Origin: Dokdonia sp. Hel_I_53
GTDB lineage: Bacteria > Bacteroidota > Bacteroidia > Flavobacteriales > Flavobacteriaceae
DNA length: 64,000 nt
Direction: 5' to 3'
NCBI RefSeq assembly: GCF_007827465.1
Contig: NZ_VISL01000001.1
Location: 1,102,501 to 1,166,500, forward strand
Numbering within the stretch: position 1 is the first letter of the stretch; every line of letters begins with the position of its first letter. The position numbers were made by a program, and so were the translations under genes. Below are positions 36,672 to 44,223 of the stretch, one piece after another. The notes under the pieces were generated by a model. The model saw nothing but the letters and a program-made list of their open reading frames with translations. It was not told the DNA's origin and made no database searches.

Positions 36672-37835
36672 TTATTTACTGGCAAAAAGTTTTACATCTG
36701 CTTCTGAGACTTCTGGACCACTTAATATAATAAGACGCTCTACAACATTGCGCAATTCACGGATATTACCTGTCCAATCATAAGCTTTAAGTAAATCAAT
36801 AGCCTTTTCAGAAAATTTCTTTTGAGCTGTTCCTTGCTCCTCAGAAATCTTTTTTGCAAAGTGTTTTATGAGTATAGGTACATCATCTCTTCTATCATTA
36901 AGGGCAGGCACTTTTATTAATATGACTGCAAGTCTGTGATATAGGTCCTCTCTAAATCTTCCTTCGGATATTTCTTCTTTAAGATTTTTATTAGTGGCTG
37001 CTACTACACGCACATCCACCTTTATGTCCTTATCGCTTCCTACCCTTTGCACTCTACTTTCTTGTAAAGCACGCAACACCTTTGCTTGTGCAGATAGACT
37101 CATATCTCCTATTTCATCAAGAAATATGGTTCCCCCATTTGCTGCTTCAAATTTACCAGCTCTATCTTTATTTGCGCTTGTAAAGGCACCCTTTACATGA
37201 CCAAACAATTCACTTTCAATAAGCTCTGAAGGAATCGCGGCACAGTTTACTTCTATAAGAGCTCCCTTAGACCGTTCACTTTTCTCATGAAGCCAGTGAG
37301 CAACTAGCTCTTTACCTGTACCATTAGGACCGGTAATTAATACACGAGCATCTGTAGGAGCTACTTTTTCAATCATCTCCTTAATTTGTCCTATCTCGGG
37401 ACTGTTACCTACCATCTCGTACTTCTTGCTTACTTTCTTCTTGAGCTGGATGTTTTCAACAACTAGTGTCTTTTTATCCAGTGCATTGCGCACCGTATTT
37501 AATAATCTATTTAAATCTGGTGGCTTAGAAATATAATCAAAGGCTCCTAGCCTCATTGTATTTACTGCCGTGTCTAAATCACCATGTCCTGATATCATGA
37601 CTACTGGTGTTTCTGGTTTAAATTTTCTGGCCGCTTCTAATACTTCCACACCATCCATTTTAGGCATTTTTATATCACAAAGAACAAGATCGTAGTCACC
37701 TTCTCTTATTTTATTAATACCCTCAAGTCCATCTGCTGCTTCCTCTACTTCATATTCTTTACTTTCCTCAGATAGGATTTTTGTAAGTACTCTTCGTATT
37801 GCCGCTTCGTCTTCTATCAGTAATATTTTTGCCAT
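36672..37835 (-). CDS. Sigma-54-type response regulator lacking a DNA-binding domain
   Basis: A 387-residue NtrC-like protein. The receiver domain (1-120) has the phospho-acceptor Asp54 in LVLCDIKMPKMDG and Lys in DYISKPP. The AAA+ domain has Walker A GPNGTGKE (169-176), the sigma-54 loop GAFTSA (216-221) in place of GAFTGA, Walker B GGTIFLDEIGD and sensor DWTGNIRELRNVVERL. It ends at VKLFASK, right after the AAA+ lid, with no Fis-type helix-turn-helix, as in Helicobacter FlgR and Chlamydia NtrC homologues. It would have to act from solution or through a partner. No histidine kinase is next to it. Confidence 0.93.
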   Translation of the reverse strand: MAKILLIEDEAAIRRVLTKILSEESKEYEVEEAADGLEGINKIREGDYDLVLCDIKMPKMDGVEVLEAARKFKPETPVVMISGHGDLDTAVNTMRLGAFDYISKPPDLNRLLNTVRNALDKKTLVVENIQLKKKVSKKYEMVGNSPEIGQIKEMIEKVAPTDARVLITGPNGTGKELVAHWLHEKSERSKGALIEVNCAAIPSELIESELFGHVKGAFTSANKDRAGKFEAANGGTIFLDEIGDMSLSAQAKVLRALQESRVQRVGSDKDIKVDVRVVAATNKNLKEEISEGRFREDLYHRLAVILIKVPALNDRRDDVPILIKHFAKKISEEQGTAQKKFSEKAIDLLKAYDWTGNIRELRNVVERLIILSGPEVSEADVKLFASK

Positions 37836-37837
37836 CC

Positions 37838-38731
37838 TTATATTTTAAATTTTAGTCCAGTGCGACCGTAAAAGCTATTTTGATCGTTAATTGTAAATAC
37901 ATCATCTTGATCCCTATTTCTTAAACGAATATCATTAAGAATGGTGTGTCCAGCATATATATACAAAACTAAATTATCTGTAAAACAATACTCATATCCC
38001 ATGCCCCCTAATAAAATAGTCATTGAGATACTTTCGCCTGTGTTTATTTCATCAGTATCTGTTACAACAGCAACATTATTCTGAATGTTTGCATAAAACC
38101 CGTCTAATGTCACAAAAGCTTGAAAAATATGCTTTTGCTCTGCTCCAAAATAACGTTTAATATTTGATTTTGGAACTCCAAGTGTAAAAGACCAATCTGG
38201 ATGAAACTCCCGATAGTAATTTACAAAAGGTAGTGGAAACGGTCTTCCAGACTCTGTATCGTAGCGTCCTCCCAGAATTAATCGCCACGGTTTGCTTAGT
38301 CCTTCGTCTGTCTTATCATTTATAAAATAAACTGCTCCAGTATAAATTAAATCATCATTCGTAAAACTATCATTACTAAAATTTGAGGTCAGGATCCCAG
38401 CGGCTCTTGCACCAAACCTCCATTTTTCATTAAGCTTAAAGGTATATCCCAAAGACAAAGAAAATGACTGAAAACGTGTTAAATCAGATCTGCTAAAAGG
38501 CGTTTCGTCATTAAATTTAAGATTTACATTACGGTATTCAAATCCTGGTACTAAATATGCGTCTTCAGATACTTTGAAAGGTGCATTCACAAATGTTCTA
38601 AATCTCCTGAATGAATTATCAGAATCAGATTGTGGAAAATAGGTGTACTCTACTCTTGCTAAATCTGTAAGTTGTGCAGTTGCCCTTGTAAAAGATACAA
38701 GGCATATCATAATGATAAAATATTTAGTCAT
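37838..38731 (-). CDS. DUF6268-like outer-membrane protein
   Basis: A 297-residue protein with signal peptide MTKYFIIMICLVSFTRATA and a mature part QLTDLARVEYTYFPQSDSDNSFRRFRTFVNAPFKVSEDAYLVPGFEYRNVNL. Long alternating strands run to the end (FYGRTGLKFKI). It resembles the DUF6268 family of barrel proteins of Bacteroidetes; the function is unknown. It overlaps the MscS gene by eight bases and is two bases before the response-regulator gene. Confidence 0.8.
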   Translation of the reverse strand: MTKYFIIMICLVSFTRATAQLTDLARVEYTYFPQSDSDNSFRRFRTFVNAPFKVSEDAYLVPGFEYRNVNLKFNDETPFSRSDLTRFQSFSLSLGYTFKLNEKWRFGARAAGILTSNFSNDSFTNDDLIYTGAVYFINDKTDEGLSKPWRLILGGRYDTESGRPFPLPFVNYYREFHPDWSFTLGVPKSNIKRYFGAEQKHIFQAFVTLDGFYANIQNNVAVVTDTDEINTGESISMTILLGGMGYEYCFTDNLVLYIYAGHTILNDIRLRNRDQDDVFTINDQNSFYGRTGLKFKI

Positions 38732-39701
38732 TTGCTAGCTCAGTATTTGGGTTATTACCTTTTTTAGGAATAGAAAAGTGCGTTTGTGTTGGATTAAACA
38801 CGTGTACATCTCTCTGCGGAAAAGGAATGGTAATTCCGCTTTCGCGAAAGCGGTCGTCTATCGCAAATCGTATGGAACTTTTTATACGAGGATCAACAAA
38901 ACTATCTCTTACAAAAAAATAAACTCCAAAATCTAACGAAGAGTCTCCAAAATTTTCAAAGAGTACAAACGGTTTTGGATGCTTAAGGATCTCTTTGTGA
39001 TCATCCACACATTTTAGAAGAATTTTTTCCACCTTTCGAGTATCACTTCCGTAAGCGACGCCCACTTTAACCAACTCTCGAGTCGTTTTGTGATTCTGTG
39101 TGTAGTTATAGATGGTATCTGTTATAAATTTATGATTAGGGATAATGATCACTTTATCATCTCTAGTAAGCGCTCTTGTTGTTCTTAATTTGATTTCAAA
39201 AACTCGCCCTACTCTTCCATCCATTTCGATAATATCACCTGCTGTGAGAGATTTATCTACCATGATTAATATGCCTCCTATTACATCTTGAAAGATTTCT
39301 TGCAAAGCAAGCCCTAAACCTACGAAGAGTGCTGCAGAAGCTGTAAGTAATACTGTAATATTAATACCAGATGCACTCATTGTAGCTAGTATGACAACAA
39401 TGTAAACGATATACTTTATAAACTTAAATACGCTTACAAATTTGAGTTTGTCATCCCCCTCCATCTTTCTAGTGAGTAGTACACGTACCCACTTTAGAAT
39501 AACGCTCGTAAGAATAAATGCGACAATGACTAAGATAATATGACCAACGGTAAAACTTATACCATTATCATTATCACCAAAACCTATTTTATAGGCGAGG
39601 AATTTTTCAATATTACCCCATATATCCTCTTCGATAACTTCCTTTACTTTGTCTACTGCTTCTTCTTGTAAGAAGAAAAAAAGCGCTAATATTTTAACCA
39701 T
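38724..39701 (-). CDS. MscS-family mechanosensitive ion channel
   Basis: A 325-residue channel that opens on membrane tension during osmotic down-shock. The N-terminal part has three helices. The pore helix region is GINITVLLTASAALFVGLGLALQEIFQDVIGGILIMVDKSLTAGDII, followed by the beta domain EMDGRVGRVFEIKLRTTRALTRDDKVIIIPNHKF and the C-terminal domain. The order and length match small MscS (YggB) types. Palindrome 38838-38851 encodes RFRE. It overlaps the ABC permease gene by 16 bases. Confidence 0.95.
   Translation of the reverse strand: MVKILALFFFLQEEAVDKVKEVIEEDIWGNIEKFLAYKIGFGDNDNGISFTVGHIILVIVAFILTSVILKWVRVLLTRKMEGDDKLKFVSVFKFIKYIVYIVVILATMSASGINITVLLTASAALFVGLGLALQEIFQDVIGGILIMVDKSLTAGDIIEMDGRVGRVFEIKLRTTRALTRDDKVIIIPNHKFITDTIYNYTQNHKTTRELVKVGVAYGSDTRKVEKILLKCVDDHKEILKHPKPFVLFENFGDSSLDFGVYFFVRDSFVDPRIKSSIRFAIDDRFRESGITIPFPQRDVHVFNPTQTHFSIPKKGNNPNTELAND
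38838..38851. repeat. Iterated palindrome copy, coding
   Basis: Exact GCTTTCGCGAAAGC in the MscS gene, read in the RFRE frame. Confidence 0.9.
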
Positions 39702-40990
39702 TTAAACAACTCTTTATAGGTTGGTTTTTTTCCATACATTAAAATTCCTACTCTATATATTTTTGCTCCTAACCAAACGGTTCCAACAAAGGATATTACA
39801 AGTAAACTCACGGATAAAGCTAGTTGCCATCCGGGGACATCAAAAGGTATGCGCATTAACATAACTATAGGTGATGTAAGTGGAATGATACTAAAAACAG
39901 TTGCTACAGTACCATGTGGATTATCTATGACAGCAAAAAATCCTACATAAATTGCTAGCATTAATGGCATTATAATAGGAAGCATAAATTGCTGTGTATC
40001 TGTTTCATTGTCTACTGCCGCACCAATGGCTGCATAAATAGAACTATATAAAAAGTACCCTCCAATAAAGTACACAAAAAAGCCTATCACTAATTGTAAT
40101 AGTGGTAGTTTTTGTACCTCTTGAAGTAATTCTACCATCACACTTGGATCAGTTGTCATTTCTTGAGCTTGTGATGCCATAGGACTTGCTGAAGATGCTG
40201 TACTTGGATCTAAACCAAAAAAGGTAGTTAGTACTACTAACAAAACCCCTCCCACTATCACCCATATGGTGAATTGCGTTATTCCTGCTAGTGTAGTTCC
40301 TAATATTTTACCTAACATTAATTGAAAAGGCTTTACAGAAGAGATGATCACCTCAATTATACGATTAGTTTTTTCCTCTATCACAGACCTCATAACCATA
40401 TTTCCATAGATGATAATAAACATCATAAGAAGATAGCCTGCTCCACCTCCAAATCCTGCTTTCACCCAATTACTCATCTTAGAGCTCTTTTCTCCTGAGA
40501 AGTTTTCTATATTAAGATCGACAGAGGTTTTTGCACTTTTTAGTACCTCAAGGTCAATCCCCTGAGCTATGAGATTCTGGTCTTCTAATCTTTTTTCTAT
40601 TTTTTTCTCTATGTCTCCTATAAAGCTAAAAGATGGTGTATCATCACCGTAGAAAATGACAGGTTTTTCAGCCGTTCTAGGATTTTGATGAATGTAAATA
40701 AGTCCATAATAAGAATCATTTTCTGCAATTTTTTTTGCAGCCTCTAACCCTTGGTCGCTCAAGTTTAAATAAGAAGTTTGATCGGTATCAGAAAATACAG
40801 CATCGAAAAGACCAGATTCATCGACAACTACAATAGTGCGTTTTTCCTCGCTATTGAGCTGAGTGAGGTATGAGATAAGCATTATCATACCCACTAAAAT
40901 AATAGGACTTAAAAAAGTCATAATAAGAAATGACTTATTGCGCACTCTTGCAATATATTCACGCTTAATTATTAAAGAGAGTATACTCAT
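39686..40990 (-). CDS. ABC-2 type permease (NatB-like)
   Basis: A 434-residue inner-membrane permease. One N-terminal helix (MSILSLIIKREYIARVRNKSFLIMTFLSPIILVGMIML) is followed by a periplasmic domain of about 150 residues. Five to six helices come after it, with the family motif MVMRSVIEEKTNRIIEVIISSVKPFQLMLGKILG. It pairs with the ATPase gene that overlaps it by four bases (ATGA). NatAB-type exporters move Na+ or other small substrates; the substrate is unknown here. Confidence 0.93.
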   Translation of the reverse strand: MSILSLIIKREYIARVRNKSFLIMTFLSPIILVGMIMLISYLTQLNSEEKRTIVVVDESGLFDAVFSDTDQTSYLNLSDQGLEAAKKIAENDSYYGLIYIHQNPRTAEKPVIFYGDDTPSFSFIGDIEKKIEKRLEDQNLIAQGIDLEVLKSAKTSVDLNIENFSGEKSSKMSNWVKAGFGGGAGYLLMMFIIIYGNMVMRSVIEEKTNRIIEVIISSVKPFQLMLGKILGTTLAGITQFTIWVIVGGVLLVVLTTFFGLDPSTASSASPMASQAQEMTTDPSVMVELLQEVQKLPLLQLVIGFFVYFIGGYFLYSSIYAAIGAAVDNETDTQQFMLPIIMPLMLAIYVGFFAVIDNPHGTVATVFSIIPLTSPIVMLMRIPFDVPGWQLALSVSLLVISFVGTVWLGAKIYRVGILMYGKKPTYKELFKWLKY

Positions 40991-41925
40991 TTGTTTTGAT
41001 TGACAGTTTTAATAAATATATCGTTTACAGAAGGAATTACTTCTACAAAATGACTCACTTGTCCTAATTTCTTAAAGCTTGAAAGGAGTTCATTAGGAGA
41101 TCCCTTATCGCCCATTTCAATACGTAATTTCTTTTCCTCTCCTAAAGTTTTAAAATGCGCAGGAGAGACCTTAAACTTATTAGAAATACTTTGTAAAGTG
41201 TCTTGATAAAGCATATCATCTTCTACTTGCACACCAATATCAAAAGTATTGTTTTGATATTGTCTTTTGATCGTATTAATCTCTCCGTCTAGTATTTTAT
41301 TAGATTTATCTACTAAAGCAATATGATCGCAAAGTTCTTCTACAGACTCCATGCGATGAGTACTGAAGATTACAGTAGCTCCCTCATCTCTCAATTGCAA
41401 AATTTCATCTTTGATCAGTGTAGCATTAATTGGATCAAATCCACTAAATGGTTCGTCAAATATGAGTAATTTAGGTTGATGCATTACCGTAACAACAAAT
41501 TGTATTTTTTGCGCTTGTCCTTTAGATAGCTCTTGTATTTTCTTTCCCCACCAATCTCCTATTTCGAGCTTTTCAAACCAATATTTTGCACGCTTTCTCG
41601 CCTCAGATTTATCAAGACCTTTGAGCTGAGCAAGATAAAGGACTTGCTCTCCAACTTTCATAGACTTGTATAATCCACGCTCTTCTGGCATGTATCCAAT
41701 ATCGCTTATATGATGTTGTTGTAAAGGGGCTCCGTCTAGAGTTACCATACCTCGATCAGGCATTGTAATTTGATTTATGATTCGTATTAGCGTTGTTTTT
41801 CCAGCGCCATTAGGTCCTAGAAGCCCGAAAATACTTCCTTTAGGTACTGAAATGGATACTCCGTTAAGTGCAGTAAAATCACCAAATTTCTTGACGATGT
41901 TCTCTGCTTTCAATAGTGCAGTCAT
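40987..41925 (-). CDS. ABC transporter ATP-binding protein (NatA-like, DUF4162)
   Basis: A 312-residue ATPase. Walker A is LGPNGAGKTTLIRI near residue 37, the Q-loop region is IGYMPEERGLYKSM, the signature is LSKGQAQKIQFVVTVMH, Walker B is LLIFDEPFSGFDPIN, and the H-loop is IFSTHRMES. The C-terminal 90 residues form the DUF4162-type extension found in NatA-like exporters. It heads the overlapping seven-gene run down to 34361. Confidence 0.95.
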   Translation of the reverse strand: MTALLKAENIVKKFGDFTALNGVSISVPKGSIFGLLGPNGAGKTTLIRIINQITMPDRGMVTLDGAPLQQHHISDIGYMPEERGLYKSMKVGEQVLYLAQLKGLDKSEARKRAKYWFEKLEIGDWWGKKIQELSKGQAQKIQFVVTVMHQPKLLIFDEPFSGFDPINATLIKDEILQLRDEGATVIFSTHRMESVEELCDHIALVDKSNKILDGEINTIKRQYQNNTFDIGVQVEDDMLYQDTLQSISNKFKVSPAHFKTLGEEKKLRIEMGDKGSPNELLSSFKKLGQVSHFVEVIPSVNDIFIKTVNQNK

Positions 41926-42074
41926 AGTGGTTATTAATCAAGCTAAGATAGACATCTCAAAGGATGTAGGTATAAATGTTATATATATTTTAGGACTTTA
42001 AAACAATGCCACAGTTATGTTTCATTTTCTGATAACATTACAACATCGTTAAACAAAACATCCTAAATGCAAAA

Positions 42075-42112
42075 CCCATCCTACGCAAAAGCTTAGGATG
42101 GGAAAAAAAATT
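42075..42112 (-). terminator. Second hairpin downstream of dnaJ
   Basis: CCCATCCTA ... TAGGATGGG form a 9-bp stem around CGCAAAAGCT; A9 follows on the plus strand and T4 on the minus strand. It lies past the first dnaJ terminator in the 41926-42217 gap. It could act in either direction. Confidence 0.55.
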
Positions 42113-42127
42113 GCTATGAAAAAGAAA

Positions 42128-42158
42128 AATAACGCTAAACATTGTTTAACGTTATTCA
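42128..42158 (-). terminator. Terminator of grpE-dnaJ
   Basis: On the minus strand AATAACGTTAAAC and GTTTAGCGTTATT form a stem (one mismatch) followed by TTTTC, about 60 bases after the dnaJ stop. Confidence 0.7.
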
Positions 42159-42217
42159 AATATAACTTTTTTTTATGAACCCTATTAGTAGAGTTCAATA
42201 AAATATTGTTTTAACAA

Positions 42218-43336
42218 CTATGAAAACATATCTTTTACTTTTTCAAAAAATGACTTGTCACCAGTTTCTGGACTTGGAACAAAGTTTTCATCTGTAGACA
42301 TTTTTTCAAAAAATTGCTTTTGTTCTTTATTGAGCGTTTTAGGAGTCCACACATTAACATGTACTAGTAAATCTCCTTTACCATAACCATTTATTGATGG
42401 AATTCCTTTTCCGCGTAAGCGTAAAATTTTACCACTCTGTACCCCTTCTTCGATTTTGATACGTACTTTTCCAGTAACAGTGTCTATCTCTTTTGAAGTA
42501 CCTAATACAGCTTCACTAATACTTACATATAAGTCATAATGTAAATTATCACCTTCTCTTTGTAGATACTCGTGTTCTTTCTCTTCTATGGCTACCAATA
42601 AATCTCCAGCAACGCCATTCCCAGGTGCTTCATTTCCTTTACCAGATACTTTGAGTTGCATACCATCTACCACACCTGCTGGTATTTTAATGCTTACAGT
42701 TTCTTCATCTACCTTTAATCCTTGTGCATCAGCCCCATCAGGACGTTTATCAATCATTTGGCCCGTACCTCCACAAGTAGTACAAGGGGCACTCGTTTGC
42801 ATACGTCCAAGAATCGTATTTTGGATACGAGTGACTTGCCCCGCTCCATTACAAGTTGCACATGTTTTGTAGGTAACACCTGGTGCTTGCTTCTTGCGTT
42901 TTACTTTTATTTTTTTCTCCACGCCATTTGCGATTTCTTCTAAAGTGAGCTTTACACGTATACGTAGATTACTTCCCTTAGCACGACGCTGACCACCGCC
43001 ACCGCCAAAACCACCTCCAAAACCAGAGAAGCCTCCGCCACCACCGAAAATATCACCAAACTGACTAAAGATGTCATCCATGTTCATCCCGCCGCCGCCG
43101 AAACCGCCGCCACCTTCAAATGCTTGATGTCCATACTGGTCGTAACGTGCACGTTTTTGATCATCGCTTAAAACTTCGTAAGCCTCTGCGGCTTTTTTAA
43201 AATTTGCTTCTGCGACACTGTCACCAGGGTTTTTATCTGGATGGTATTGTACTGCTTTTTTTCGGTATGCCTTTTTAATCTCGGCTGCAGTTGCACCCTT
43301 TGAAATACCTAAAATATCGTAAAAATCTTCTTTCAT
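42218..43336 (-). CDS. dnaJ: Chaperone DnaJ with reduced zinc-finger domain
   Basis: A co-chaperone of DnaK, 372 residues. The J domain (1-70) has the HPD motif in YHPDKNPGD. A Gly/Phe-rich stretch (about 75-120) contains GGGGFGGGGMNMDD. The zinc region keeps only two of the usual four CxxCxGxG motifs: CATCNGAG and CTTCGGTG, spaced like motifs 2 and 3. Motifs 1 and 4 are absent, the second being replaced by KRPDGADAQGLKVDEE. Two substrate-binding beta domains follow (IKIPAGVVDGMQLKVSGKGNEAPG). It follows grpE by 78 bases. Confidence 0.96.
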   Translation of the reverse strand: MKEDFYDILGISKGATAAEIKKAYRKKAVQYHPDKNPGDSVAEANFKKAAEAYEVLSDDQKRARYDQYGHQAFEGGGGFGGGGMNMDDIFSQFGDIFGGGGGFSGFGGGFGGGGGQRRAKGSNLRIRVKLTLEEIANGVEKKIKVKRKKQAPGVTYKTCATCNGAGQVTRIQNTILGRMQTSAPCTTCGGTGQMIDKRPDGADAQGLKVDEETVSIKIPAGVVDGMQLKVSGKGNEAPGNGVAGDLLVAIEEKEHEYLQREGDNLHYDLYVSISEAVLGTSKEIDTVTGKVRIKIEEGVQSGKILRLRGKGIPSINGYGKGDLLVHVNVWTPKTLNKEQKQFFEKMSTDENFVPSPETGDKSFFEKVKDMFS

Positions 43337-43414
43337 AATAATTGCTCAGTATTACTGAACTTTATTTACTCATTACGAGTATAACGTATTCTACATACGC
43401 AATACTACTGTACT

Positions 43415-43993
43415 TTATTTGCCTGTTACCACTTTAGGGAAACGAATAATTTTTTCTCCTAGCTTGTAACCCTTTTCTACTACATCAACAATCTTCCCTA
43501 CTAATTTCTTATTAGGCGCAGGGATCTGAGTAATTGCCTCATGTTGATCTGCATCAAAAGCGTCTCCCGCCTTTACTTCCACCTCTTCAAGTCCTTTAGA
43601 CTTAAGCGTTTCTTTAAGCTTATTACTTATTAAAACCATTCCTTTAACATGCACATCGTCTTTATCATCGCTAAAGTCTTTTAATGCACGATCAAAATCA
43701 TCGACAACGGGAAGCATAGATTGTATGACCTCTTGTCCTGCTGTTTTATATAACTCAATACGCTCCTTTGTTGTACGGCGTTTGTAATTTTCAAACTCGG
43801 CAAAAAGACGAAGAAATTTATCCTTCTCCTTTTCCAGCTCATCTTGAGCAATTTCAAGCTCACTACGCTCTTCTTGCACCTCTTTTGTTGTGTCTTCTTG
43901 TGTAGTTTTTGAAGTATCTTCTGCTTCGTGAACAAACTGCTCTTGTGCAGCTTCATCTACGGTGTTGTCTTGTGTTTTATCTTCTGTTGCCAT
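43415..43993 (-). CDS. grpE: Nucleotide-exchange factor GrpE
   Basis: The ADP-release factor for DnaK. I start at ATG 43993 (MATEDKTQDNTVDEAAQEQFVHEAEDTSK), 192 residues; the longer frame needs a TTG at 44017. An acidic disordered N-terminus, a long coiled coil (LEIAQDELEKEKDKFLRLFAEFENYKRRTTKERIELYKTAG) and the C-terminal beta wing (GDAFDADQHEAITQIPAPNKKLVGKIVDVVEKGYKLGEKIIRFPKVVTGK) are typical. It is the first gene of the grpE-dnaJ operon. Confidence 0.96.
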   Translation of the reverse strand: MATEDKTQDNTVDEAAQEQFVHEAEDTSKTTQEDTTKEVQEERSELEIAQDELEKEKDKFLRLFAEFENYKRRTTKERIELYKTAGQEVIQSMLPVVDDFDRALKDFSDDKDDVHVKGMVLISNKLKETLKSKGLEEVEVKAGDAFDADQHEAITQIPAPNKKLVGKIVDVVEKGYKLGEKIIRFPKVVTGK

Positions 43994-44025
43994 ATTGGTC
44001 TTGTATTCATTTTTCAATCAGTTGG

Positions 44026-44058
44026 CAAAAGTACTGCCATTTACTGTAAAATGTCAAA
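44026..44058 (-). promoter_or_regulatory. Putative grpE-dnaJ promoter
   Basis: On the minus strand TTTG (complement of 44055-44058), 21 bases, then TACTTTTG (44026-44033), followed by CCAACTG. Spacing is two longer than the consensus. No CIRCE element is seen. Confidence 0.5.
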
Positions 44059-44147
44059 ATGTCACAGGATTTCTGCCTAATAGATACCTATTATTAGCGT
44101 AAAGTAGGATAGCGCAAATAAGGAGTATGTTACTGACTAAGAAGCAT

Positions 44148-44155
44148 TATTTTTG
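44148..44155 (+). promoter_or_regulatory. -7 box of ABC-F gene
   Basis: TATTTTTG followed by CAGGAG, about 70 bases before the ATG. The iterated palindrome at 44166 would lie in the 5' leader of this transcript. Confidence 0.45.
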
Positions 44156-44165
44156 CAGGAGTTAC

Positions 44166-44179
44166 GCTTTCGCGAAAGC
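44166..44179. repeat. Iterated palindrome copy, intergenic, 20-bp arms
   Basis: Exact core in a perfect 20-bp palindrome (44163-44182), TACGCTTTCGCGAAAGCGTA, between the divergent grpE and ABC-F genes. Confidence 0.92.
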
Positions 44180-44223
44180 GTACATCATTTAACCACTACA
44201 GGCAACGCCCCAAACTTAAAGTA

